Shown here: positions 17,528 to 28,814 of the stretch, one piece after another
How positions within the stretch are numbered: the stretch's first letter is position 1
Layout: each line of letters opens with the position of its first letter
Source: Ficedula albicollis
Taxonomy: Eukaryota; Chordata; Aves; Passeriformes; Muscicapidae
DNA length: 64,000 bases
Assembly (NCBI RefSeq): GCF_000247815.1
Contig: NC_021674.1
Coordinates: forward strand, 8,443,611-8,507,610
Direction of reading: 5' to 3'
The notes under the pieces: generated by a model
Seen by the model: only the letters and a program-made list of their open reading frames with translations
Databases searched by the model: none
What the model was told of the DNA's origin: nothing
Made by a program: the position numbers and the translations under genes

Positions 17528-18314
17528 TCTCTGGTCACAGCAAAGTTAAAATCCAGTTTTTGACTTACTTGCAAATCTTCAGCTCTTCTGAGAGAGTGTC
17601 AAATATATGACCCCCTGTGAGTCTTCTATCCTGACACAACAGCACAAATCCCCCAGTTTTTGTGCCTCATGAGTAACAAACAGGTTGTGTTATTAAAGTA
17701 GTGCAAGGTCCTTTGAGAGACTGAATTGTCCCCATGCAAGATAAGAAAAAGCCCCAAATCACAGACAGAGGCAAATGTCACTGGCAGCAATGGTGACAGT
17801 AAAGGGTCAGACACCAGACCCTGGGGCTGGTCTGCAAAGACAGCTGCAGGGGAGGTCTAAGAAAAAAGGAAAGGCAGCTGCTGGGAAAGGGAGGAGAAAA
17901 TCTGAGATGTATGACAAGGCCTGGGGTGAAGAGACGTCTGTGTCCCAGGGTGAGGAGGTGCAGAGTGGGAGGAGGGAAGGTTTGGAAGGGACCCTCTGCC
18001 AAGCACTGCAGCTCACCACCAACAGGAGATCACAGCAAGGGCTGATGTGTGGGGCTCTGTGCGGGATGAAAACACCCCTGGGGTGTGCTGGAGAGGATTT
18101 GTACCCACAGTCTGTGTTCAGTGCTCTTGTCCCTCTTCAGTCATGGTTCACTGGAGCTAACAGTGCCCCCACCACAGCCCCAGCCCCTTTGGCTTCTTTT
18201 CTCTCCTTTCCCCTGCTCTGCTTTGCCTGGAGAGCTTTTCCTTCATCTTGCACTATGTGGAACTGTTCTCCTTGCTCTGTCACTGCCAGCCCCAGTGAAA
18301 TCCATTCAGGATAC
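17527..18314. other. Non-coding stretch with an unconvincing 189-codon open frame
   Basis: A plus-strand frame opens at 17775 and runs to 18344, crossing into LTR copy B for its last codons. Its start is lysine/arginine rich and the remainder is low in recognisable structure, with no known domain. Running into an LTR without a splice argues against a conserved gene. I treat it as a chance frame. Confidence 0.5.
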
Positions 18315-18926
18315 TGTTGGAACCAAGAAGTCTGGGAGTTTTGAGCTTTCTGTGCTTTCTGACACTGACCCCCAGGAGAACACTGCTTTTGACCTGAGGC
18401 CTTGGAGAAGGCTTCCAAATTTGAGTGATGGAGTTAAAATCACAGGTGTGTGGTTAAAATAAAAGTGATCTCACATGGTGAAGGGTTTTGAATTTGGGGT
18501 TTTTAGAATATAGTAATAGGTATGGGACAAGATGGAAAATTTTGGGTGTTGTCTCTTTCTGTCTTCTTCCTTCTTCTTCACGGTTTCAGATAGTGGTTTC
18601 TGGTTGGACAGTTAGTGCTGCACTGCAGGTCACAGGAGTTTGGTTATTGGGTCAAAAGTATAAATAATAGAGATGTTATTTCTTATTGGACTGTTTACTT
18701 TCAAAGACCTTGTAGCTAGCTGGATTCACCTCCATTTTGCTCTCTTTTACCTGGTGACTGGAAGTGTTGAAGAGCTCTCTGTACTTTAGGTAAGGTTTAA
18801 TAAACAACCAAGCCCAAACACGAGAAAATTCATATTCATGATGTTTTTAATCCTGACTCTGAGTGAAGACAGAAGAAATTTCAGACAAGCCACAAATTAA
18901 GTGGCGCAAAACACCACCCTGTTACA
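18315..18926 (+). mobile_element. Solo LTR, family 1, copy B
   Basis: Starts TGTTGGAACCAAGAAG and ends GTTACA, 612 bp, and aligns end to end with copy A apart from that copy's 45-bp duplication. A TATAAATA box is at 18659-18666 and an AATAAA signal at 18799-18804. The flanks are GGATAC on the left and GGTATC on the right, which do not form a perfect direct duplication. The mutated site or a recombined element would both explain this. No internal retroviral sequence is attached. Confidence 0.87.
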
Positions 18927-21900
18927 GGTATCTTTTCTGACCGTGCAGAATTTCCCAGCAGATCCAAGACGTGCAGGAGCCAAGCTCACAGACCAGCACT
19001 TTGTGATTTCCCCTGGAATAAGGACAGGATCAAAGGTGTTTGGAGTGACACACTTCCTCCTCAACTTCCATGCAGCACTATGTACACACTCAGTGCTCAA
19101 GGCAAAGCTGTTGTGAGATTAAAGAGAGCACCAAGCCCCTCTTCCCTCTTTCTTCCTTTAACAGGACTGTGATTTATTTGGCAGAGCAGGAAGGGGGTTG
19201 ACAGGTCTCACCAGGTTTTGAAAACATGCCAGGAATTCTGCAAGAAGTCTCCTGGCAGACCCACTCTGTCCTGAAGGCACTCACCCATTTGTAGTATTTT
19301 GTACCAAGGACAGAATTTGTGTCTTGCAGGTGAGAACCCAGTCAGTGGGGGCAGTAAAAGAGACACATCTCAATTAAGCACATCTGAGCAACCTAATCTC
19401 CCCTCCAAAACAGATTCCTTCTCTGAGAAGGGAAAGAAGCATCATCAAACACAGCTTAGCAGCCTGTGCACTGAAAGGAATCATCCTCAGACAAGTGCTC
19501 TTGCAGTCATGTTTGCACTGTGCTCCTCCAAGTTGCTGAAACAGTCCAAAAAGCTGATAAAAACCATCCCCATACTTACTGCTGTTCAGCAGAGCCAGCT
19601 CCAGCCCAGCATCCCTGTGCACCAGCTGAAGGACCTGCTTGGAGTGCACCATTGATTGCAAAATACTGCCAGGGAAGCTTTGAAACCTGGCTGAACATTT
19701 TTGTCACAAGAATAAGGCAGGCTGAAATGTAAATCTGCATGGTGAGAGTCATGCTCCCCCAGTGGCCAAGCCAAAGTTACACACACCCAGAGATTCTTTT
19801 CTTGGAGAGAATTTTTTTGGAAAAAAAAAAAAAAAAAAAAAAAAAGATGGAGGGGGAATTAACCACCTAAAACCCCCAGGAGGCTGAGAAAAACAGCCAA
19901 TAATTAGAAAAGCTGGTCGGGAACATGGTTTGGAAAATGTGGGTTTAACCCAGGAATGAAGTGAAAGGACAAAAGGTGACCTGCTTGTGAAGAGCACCCA
20001 GAGCAGTGGGACTCATTTGTGGGCAGAAATCACAAGGCAGATGTTGGCAGCTCCCAAGAGGGAGGGAGTTTTATAAACACATCAAGATTTAGTGTTCAGA
20101 TAACTGTAGATTTCAAAGTGGTATCAGAATTTTGTCCTTTAGCATAAACAGCAAGACAGTCCAAACCCATTTCTTACCTGTGGAAAACTGGGTAATCTTT
20201 GCCTTGCTTTATGTTCTGACTGAAACATCATGAAAATGCAGTTCCTAGGGTGCTCATTTAAAAGAGAGGTTTGAAAAGGCAATTTTATATTAAGTTTAAT
20301 TTTTGTTGCAATATTTCCTTTCTTAGGATTTCTTAGGGAAATACAGTGCTCCTAAGTACCACACCTTCACCCCACAACGCAATTCTGTCAAAATAATGTT
20401 AAATAATCTTACTGAACAGGAAAAACTTTTGAACTTTGTAATCTAGTTTAAGGGAACCTTATCCATGCTTTCCATCTGTAAGATTTGCAGCAGTAAGTAA
20501 TGTCATAATGACTTTGGCATCTATTGACATGGCAAATTTAGTAACAGTAAGCCTGCAAGATCTCTCTGTGCACTGCAGCTTTTTCTAGGAAATTGGCTCA
20601 TTTGTCTTTCTCCATCTTCATGTAGCAGGAAATATGAAAATTTGCTGGAATTTTTCTCTCCTTTCTTCTGTCCAGGGAGCCAGACCCCCAAGATGATAAC
20701 CTCCAGCACTGAGCCAGTTTGAAGCACTTTGCAAAGCCATTGCACAAAGAAACTGGTTAAGGTAACTGAGTTAGCCTTCGGTTTGCCTTGTGTTTGAAAA
20801 CCTTCTTGCAAAAGGGGTTAGAAACACAATGTGAATTCCTTAAGTTATAAACCCATGCCACATCAAAGAAAGGAAAGAAATTATAAAAGACCCTTCTGAG
20901 CTGGTCTGCTCTCTGCTACTGAAACCAGACTATAGTTAGACTATAATTACTTCTTCATTTGAAATGTCACCATTTACATTGACTTTCCACTCATTATGTT
21001 CTGTGACTGTTCATAGTGCTCTGTGTGATAATGTGTTATGCAAAACATAAGTCACAAAACAAATTAATCACAAAACACAACAAATCCTCTTCGCCTGCTT
21101 TCACAGGGAGGCAGAGTAACTTTTTCATGTAATGAAAATTATCCAGAAAAATACATAGTGCTCATTTCTAGAGTTTAAGACAGCAGAAAGATTTTTTTTT
21201 TTTTTAAGATTTAGCTTTATCTGACAACCAATCTGGTAATATTGAATCCTCCTGAAATCTGACATCAAAAATTCAAGACTGGGTACCATTACCCCAGTCA
21301 AGCACTAGTCTTGGTAATTGCTGAGAGGTGTGGGAGTTTGACATTTCGTTCACCTGAAAGAGTATCTGTAAAGTCACTGCCAATCTACAGGAGACTGAGG
21401 TCTGGGTTACAGTTTGAGACATTTTTCTCTTTCCTTTGAGAGGGCTTGCACCCCCACTGGCCCATCCTTCCCTGTAATTACTCTCTCTCTTTGTCACCCT
21501 ATAAACCACCCTTGCAGAAGGATTTCTGCTCCTGCACCTGATGCTTCCTTTCCTCCCTCCCCTCAAGAGCCCTTTTCCTGGCTGAGCACTGGGATTTCTC
21601 CTTGCCTGAAAACGTGGCTCAGGGACCTGACTGGCAGAGCTCCTGCTGGGAGTCGGGCTGGATTATTCCTGCTGCTGCACTTGCCCATCAGCATGAGTAA
21701 AACTGATGGGAGGTGCACAGCCCAGTAATTCCATGGGATTAAATTGTCTCTACTTCCTTTCCACAGCAAGGGCCTTCTCTGTATCCTTTTAATGCACAGC
21801 TCTTGAACACTCTTTATGATTGTAAGGCATTCAGTCCATTACTTGCAATTAAAAAAAAACTTTTAAAATTAAAAAAAGAAAAAGAGAGAAACTGCATTGC

Positions 21901-24900
21901 TGTGTTTTAATTGCTTAAACAGTTTCTCATCAGTCAGATCTGGACTTGATGCAACCCTTGCTCTGCTTGTGTGAGACCTTCTCACTCTACAGTGATTTCT
22001 TACTTTGATTATTTAATGTACTCTTTTTTTTGCTTGAAATAGATCACATTATCCCAATCTGGGCATAAAAGAAAAATGCTCTTCCTCACAGGGCTAATTA
22101 GCAGCCATGCTTGGCTGTCCCCAGCAGAGCAGGCCTACCTTTGTCTGCAGAAGTCTTAAAACAGCAGAGAAAGTGAAACTCCTTGTGTGACAAAGCTGAA
22201 AATTTACCATTTTGAGTTCAATCCCTCTCCCCATCTGCCAAGAAGAACTTAACAGGGATGTTTCTGAGTACAGCTGGAAAAGGGTGCCTGGCTGCCACTC
22301 ACTGCTTTGTCCCATGGGTTTGCAAAAGGAGGAGCTGCTGGTTGTGGAAAATGTGCAGGGACTATCCAGAAGTGGCTCCAAGGTAGGAAAACAGTGGGAG
22401 GGGGCTGGTGTCTCCATCAGGAGAGATCTCCCCCTGGCACTGCTTTTGCCCCTTCTTTGATGCTCTAACAAGAGAAGCAGCACTCATGGTAGTTTCTGTC
22501 AGAATGAACAAGATACCAGAACAAGCCATACAAGAGGTTGAGCAGTTTTCTTTGGAAAATGATGCCACTGGAAGAGTGAAATTTGAGCCTTTGTGAGGAC
22601 ACGATGGCTTCTGTGACAGCCCCGCACGGGCTGATACAGACACACTTCTGTGTCACAGCAGCAGCTGAGCCATGGCCACGTCTGAAGCAACTGTGTTTGC
22701 ACCACATCTGTTATCATCCCCAGCCTCTAAAATGGAGCTTGATTGTTTGTTTTGCTTTTCTTTTTTTCAGTGTGCCACTGACAGGTCGGCTAACACAACC
22801 CATGAGAGACAGAGCACTTTAATACAGTAAGGCCATTCTGATTGCTGCCACATCTCATTAATAACTCTTTGCCCTGCTACTGTGACTCCAATTTCACAGC
22901 TCCCATTTGCACTCCCTCTGGTTAATCACATCCATTTTTAGCTTGCTGATCTTAATTGGTCATTTATTATGGCTCTGTCTATTTGATGGACACTGATTTC
23001 ATCTCACCACCAATGCCTCTACCCCACTGCCTCTCTGCCATCAGCTGGCAAAACTAAAATCAATGAGAATTAAGTTTGAAGGTGGTTTGGAAACATAGGC
23101 ATTGCTCTAATTGATTCACTTTAATTCTTAATTTTCTCAGCCTTCTGAAGCCAGGGTTTCCAGGCATGGGTACCACCTTGAGGGATGCACAAGGTTGTGC
23201 TGCCCCAGCCCTGCCAGGCAGCTACACCTGAGAGCTCAGAGTGACCCAGAGCTGCAGCCCCCACGACCTCCAGCCCAGGAGCAGCAGAGCAATGCCTGGC
23301 ACCTGTGCCTGGCACCAGCAGAGCCTGCAAGAGGATGCCTGGGGAGAATAAGAAAGCAGAAAGCTGTGCTGCTGACCTTCCATGGGGCAACACAACCTGT
23401 GCACACCAGGGTCCAGGACTGTCATTGACTGCAGCAAATGCATTCAGTGCCAGAAAAATGGCCATGGGCAGCAGCCCAGAGGGCACCAGGCTGTGCTACA
23501 CCTGTAAGCATAAAAAGAATTCTCATGGCTGGGTGGGTACAGCTGTTGTGGTTTGATCACGAGAGAAGAATGAGGGACAGCCGGTATCTTCTCTTGGCTT
23601 GAGTGATGTTGCACCACTTGTGCCCCTGTTGGGCACCTGCAGGTGGCCCTGAAGGCCACTTGCTTGTCCCCAGCCAAGTTGCAGCAGAAAACAGCGGGCC
23701 ATGGCCTGCATTAGTAGAGGATGTCACTGCTCCTGTTCACAGTGACACTGGAGTGACAGGGGCAAGGCTGGGTGTCCCTGTGCCACCATATGGGTGGCTA
23801 CAGGCAGCTGGGATGTGGCTTGTGCCTCTGTGGATGCTGCTCCAACAGCTCCTCTGAGTTCAGAGGGGTGGTGGCACAGATGTGTTTGGAGGCTGTACAT
23901 CACCTACAGGGCACTGGGAAATGAGGGGGGCAAGGAGGAAGCAAAATCCTGCCCTGGAAGAATGTTATGTAAACAAATTTTGAGTCCCGTGTCCCCTTCT
24001 GTGAGCTTTGCCCTCTGTCAAATATGTGGGTGGGAAATGGCAACAAAATTTAGGTGTGATTTTCAAGACTGTTATGTTTTGCTTGGTCTTCAGTGCTGCA
24101 AGAGCCAACAAAATTTAGGTGTGATTTTCAAGACTGTTAGGTTTTGCTTGGTCTTCAATGCTGCAAGAGCCGTTCAGTGCTGCAAGAGCCAGAATTACTA
24201 ATGAATACCAGAATTATATAAAAATAGCAATACCTAGGTGATGACATTAACTTGTTACTGGTAGATTATTTCCTGTGCCAAAAACAAAGGAACTGGGACC
24301 CATATTTACCATTGCAATACCCAGGCTTGAAATGTAAAGGAGAATGGATGTAGCAATAAAAGCTGTTGGATTTTCCAAATCTGAGACGGAATTCAGTTAG
24401 ATTACAGCTCCTTGCCCTTCCTGGAGATAGTCCACTGGGAAAACTGAAAAAAATCAGTACCTTCATCCCCATGCACATAAAAATGGTTCCGGCCGATGGT
24501 GAGCCTGCAGGACAGAGTGAAAATGCTGGGGAGCCAGGAGGAGGGGAACAAAGCAGACCCACAATGATGTGAGCTGGTAATATTTCTCTCTCAATAGCAT
24601 TTCCAGGAGAGACTGAGCAGGCTGAGAGACAGACTCTTCTATTCCCTGACCTCTGTCAGGGCATCAGAAATTTAATATCTCCCCCTCTGTACATCTTAAA
24701 TTTTCATCTGAGAATTTTGCTGTTAGCATTTTTCCATGTTGACAGCTATATTTCTGGAACACTTCTAGCAGATACCTGAGCACTTTGGAAAAACCCCCCT
24801 GGCCACACAGCTCTTAAAATATGTCCAACTTTTCTAAGTAGTGGAACGGTTTGCAAACGTGGATGGAGAATTTCTTTAAAGAGCAGAGAAGGTGATAACA

Positions 24901-25599
24901 ATAATAGGGGAAAAAATCTTGGAATGTGCCAAGGTCAAACCATAATGATCTGATGAAAACTGACCCTGGATAAGACATGGAAATATCAGGTATTATACCT
25001 GGGGCTAACCATTCTTATTATACCTTTCCTGTAGTTCCTCCTAAGAATGGAAAAAATGTGTGAACCTAGGTTACCTGACACTTAATTTCAAAGCATGCAG
25101 GGGGATCTATAACAGCCTTCTTAAATGGCCTGATATATTACTCCTGTCAAAGGAAAAATTACAATGCACAGGGGGCATCCATGCATAGGGAAGGCTGTGC
25201 TCAGGGCTCAGGGGCTTTTGCAGCAGATATTTTTCAAATGTTCCTGGAGCGACTGGGAATGGATATTCTGTGGGAATGCATACTCTACAGAAAGCAAATT
25301 ACATGTGCTTCCCACATCTTTTGGTCCCCCAGGAGCTGCCCTAAGCTCCAGCAGTGTGAAGTTGCAGCCAGTGTCACATCCTCCAGCCTGTCAGTGCTGC
25401 GGTCGTGCACGAGGCGCAGCCCTGGTGCCTCCAGCACGAGGAGCGCTCTTTTGTGCTCACCTGACTTGTTCCCATCATGGATAAAATGCAGGCTGGCAGT
25501 GGAAATCTGCTGAGATGCTGAGTTGCCCAGGAGGCAGCTCCTGCCCCTCATCGTGACGTGCAGCCCCCTGCGACGCACAGTGACCTGGCTGTGACCATC
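18927..25599. other. Unique non-coding stretch
   Basis: No supportable gene in 6.7 kb. It holds an A25 run (19821-19845), an A-rich tract near 21850-21890, the 65-bp tandem duplication at 24041-24190, and a TAAT-rich interval (about 22830-23000) whose wording resembles conserved vertebrate non-coding elements. Open frames are below 140 codons, overlap on both strands and match nothing I recognise. Confidence 0.55.
24041..24190 (+). repeat. 65-bp tandem duplication plus partial third copy
   Basis: The unit beginning CAACAAAATTTAGGTGTG occurs at 24041-24105 and 24106-24170 with two or three substitutions. An 18-base fragment of its end (TTCAGTGCTGCAAGAGCC) follows at about 24172-24190. Confidence 0.92.
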
Positions 25600-25635
25600 A
25601 GGCCACCACCAGCTACGTGCCCCACTGATGGTGGC

Positions 25636-26272
<637 letters not shown>

Positions 26273-26308
26273 AGGCCACCACCAGCCACGTGCCCCACTG
26301 ATGGTGGC

Positions 26309-27027
26309 TGTGTTGGGTTGATGTGGCCAGAAATGTGTATTCTATCACCATCTGTTGGGGCCAGGTGGGGCAGTGATTCCTTATCTATGTGGCACATACC
26401 ATCTGCTAATGGGCCATCTTTAAGACCAGGTGGGGCAGTCATCTTTATCTTTTCCATAACCCATCCTCCCTCCAGGAAGAAACCATCTGCTGCTGGCCCA
26501 CTGAGTCCCACTGTGTGACTGATAAAATTACATCATCCCATTGAGAAATGCTCCAACCAGGGGGAGGAGCCAAGCCTTTCCTACCTGGATAAAAACTGAG
26601 ATTTTGGACAGTAAGTTACCATCTTTCCACTGGATTCCAGAGGAAAAGCTGGGACCTTTCCACATCATCCCTGGACCCTCAGAGGAAAACTGCACCTTCT
26701 ACAGGAGCACTGCTCCAGCTGAACCACACCTGCCACTGCAGGAGGATGCAGCCACCATTTAATGGGACTGCTGCCAACACCCTGACTGACTGACGGGTGT
26801 CAGCTTGGATTCTGACTCTGTCAGTGTTGGGATTGTTCTTTGTAATACTGTATTTCTATTTTAATTTTCCTAGTAAAGAACTGTTATTCCTAATTCCCAT
26901 ATCTTTGCCGAAGAGACCCTTAATTTCAAAATTATAATAATAATTTGGAGGAAGGGGGTTTACATTCTCCATTTCAAAGAGAAGCTCCTGCCTTTATTGG
27001 CAGACACCTGTCCTCCAAACCAGGACA
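26309..27027 (-). mobile_element. Solo LTR, family 2, intact copy
   Basis: Reading the minus strand, the element starts TGTCCTGGTTTGGAGG at 27027 and ends CCCAACACA at 26309, 719 bp. The flanks GTGGC (26304-26308) and GTGGT (27028-27032) give a 5-bp target duplication with one mismatch, matching the pattern of the plus-strand copy at 8045. It has a single copy of the segment that is doubled there. No retroviral coding region is attached. Confidence 0.85.
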
Positions 27028-27734
27028 GTGGTTGTGGTGCTCACAGCCTTGCTGGAGCTGAGGAGTGAGGAACTGAGCTTCTGCCTTTGGCTGGGAGAAA
27101 GAGCTGGGCCCTCCACAGCAGCCAGAGGGGCTGGATGACCTATGGCTGCCTGGTAAACATTCCTGCACATCACAGGCCATTTGCACACATTGGGCATGAC
27201 TGTTTCCAATGAGATGCCATCTGGAATAAAGGCAACTTCAAGCATGTATTTGAGCATTCAGACACGTTTAGAAAGCAGACAGGAGCGTGGAAGTTAACAT
27301 TCAGATATTTCACAAGCTCATATACCTGGGAGCCAAATGCTCCAGCTAAACAGATTGTGCCCTGTTAAATCAAAACAGTGCATTGGCAAAAGCTTAGCCC
27401 ACAAGTTGTCATCTAGGTCATGGTTACACAACAGTGTGTACAAAGGCTATGGATATTCTTCCTGCATTCTCAATAAAAACATTAATGCCTTCCTACCTTC
27501 CTCATCTCACCCCAGCCAAATTTCAAGGAAAGAGGGATTGGTTTCGTAGTGGGACAAACAGTGCAACAAGATGCCAGCCTCTCTGTCTGGAGTGGTCTTT
27601 TGCCCTGGAGTGCTTCTGTGCTCACCCAGGGCACCAAATGCAGATGGGTTCCTTATCTAACTTGGAATAACAAAAAAAAACCAAAAAAAAAATCCTATGA
27701 TAATCTATCAGCTCCTTGAAAATTGATATGTTAA
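27028..27734. other. Unique non-coding stretch
   Basis: No gene recognised. Two short A-rich tracts lie at about 27669-27692. Confidence 0.5.
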
Positions 27735-27861
27735 TGTGCTGGTTTTGGCTGGGGTGGAGTTAATCTTCTCCTCAATGGCAGGTGTGGGGCTGTGTTTTGG
27801 ATTTGCGCTGAGCACAGGGCTGCTAATACAGAGATGTTTTTGTTACTGAGCTGGGCTTGCA

Positions 27862-28635
27862 CAGAGCCAAGGCCTTTTCTGCTTTTCATACTGGACTTGC
27901 TGGTATGGAGGGGCTGGAGGTGCAGGGGAGGTTGAGAGGAGACACAGCCAGGACAGGTGACCCCAGGTGACCAAAGGGATATTCCAGACCATGTGACATC
28001 ATGCTCAGTGTACAAAGTGGGGGGAAGGAGGAGGAAGGGGAGCACATTTGGAGTCACGGTGTTTGTCTTCCCAAGTCACCGTGATGTCTGATGGGGCCCT
28101 GCTCTCCTGGAGATGGCTGAACTCCTGCCTGCCCATTCCTTGTTTTGCTTTCTTTGTGTGCACAGCTTTCCCTATTTAACCATCTTTATCTCAACCCATG
28201 GCTTTTCCAGATTTTACTCTTCTGATTCTCTCCCAGCCCTGCTGGTGGCAGAGCCAAGGCCTTTTCTGCTTTTCATACTGGACTTGCTGGTATGGAGGGG
28301 CTGGAGGTGCAGGGGAGGTTGAGAGGAGACACAGCCAGGACAGGTGACCCCAGGTGACCAAAGGGATATTCCAGACCATGTGACATCATGCTCAGTGTAC
28401 AAAGTGGGGGGAAGGAGGAGGAAGGGGAGCACATTTGGAGTCACGGTGTTTGTCTTCCCAAGTCACCGTGATGTCTGATGGGGCCCTGCTCTCCTGGAGA
28501 TGGCTGAACTCCTGCCTGCCCATTCCTTGTTTTGCTTTCTTTGTGTGCACAGCTTTCCCTATTTAACCATCTTTATCTCAACCCATGGCTTTTCCAGATT
28601 TTACTCTTCTGATTCTCTCCCAGCCCTGCTGGTGG
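27862..28635 (+). repeat. 387-bp tandem duplication inside the ERVL-type LTR
   Basis: Copies run 27862-28248 and 28249-28635 and appear identical by eye over the whole 387 bp. The junction reads GCTGGTGG then CAGAGCCAAGG. The absence of differences implies either a very recent event, gene conversion, or an assembly error. Confidence 0.95.
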
Positions 28636-28639
28636 GGAA

Positions 28640-28782
28640 GTGAGTGAGTGAGTGAGTGAGTGAGTGAGTGAGTGAGTGAGTGAGTGAGTGAGTGAGTGAG
28701 TGAGTGAGTGAGTGAGTGAGTGAGTGAGTGAGTGAGTGAGTGAGTGAGTGAGTGAGTGAGTGAGTGAGTGAGTGAGTGAGTG
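28640..28782 (+). repeat. (TGAG)n microsatellite, about 36 copies
   Basis: Pure tetranucleotide repeat of roughly 143 bp near the 3' end of the LTR, where the family normally has a short GAGTGAGCGAG-like word that probably seeded it. On the minus strand the frame reads as repeated SLTH, which is not a gene. Confidence 0.96.
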
Positions 28783-28814
28783 GCTTGGCTGTTGGCTGGG
28801 GTTAAACCACGACA

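Larger units (their letters stand above)
27735..28814 (+). mobile_element. Solo ERVL-type LTR, enlarged by internal repeats
   Basis: The element begins TGTGCTGGTTTTGGCTGG and ends GGGGTTAAACCACGACA, which I recognise as the ends of a very common avian LTR usually classed as ERVL (class III). Internal wording also fits that family: a GACATCATGCTCAG block, a GTTTGTCTTCCCAAGT block and a final CTCTTCTGATTCTCTCCC block. Its 1080 bp include a 387-bp tandem duplication and a (TGAG)n expansion; without both it would be about 550 bp. The flanks (GTTAA and GCGAG) do not give a target duplication. No internal region is present. Confidence 0.85.

Noticed and set aside
17775..18344. 189-codon plus-strand frame, Lys/Arg-rich at its start
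   Set aside because: No domain recognised, ends inside an LTR, composition like surrounding non-coding DNA. A splice-aware prediction or transcript would be needed to revive it.
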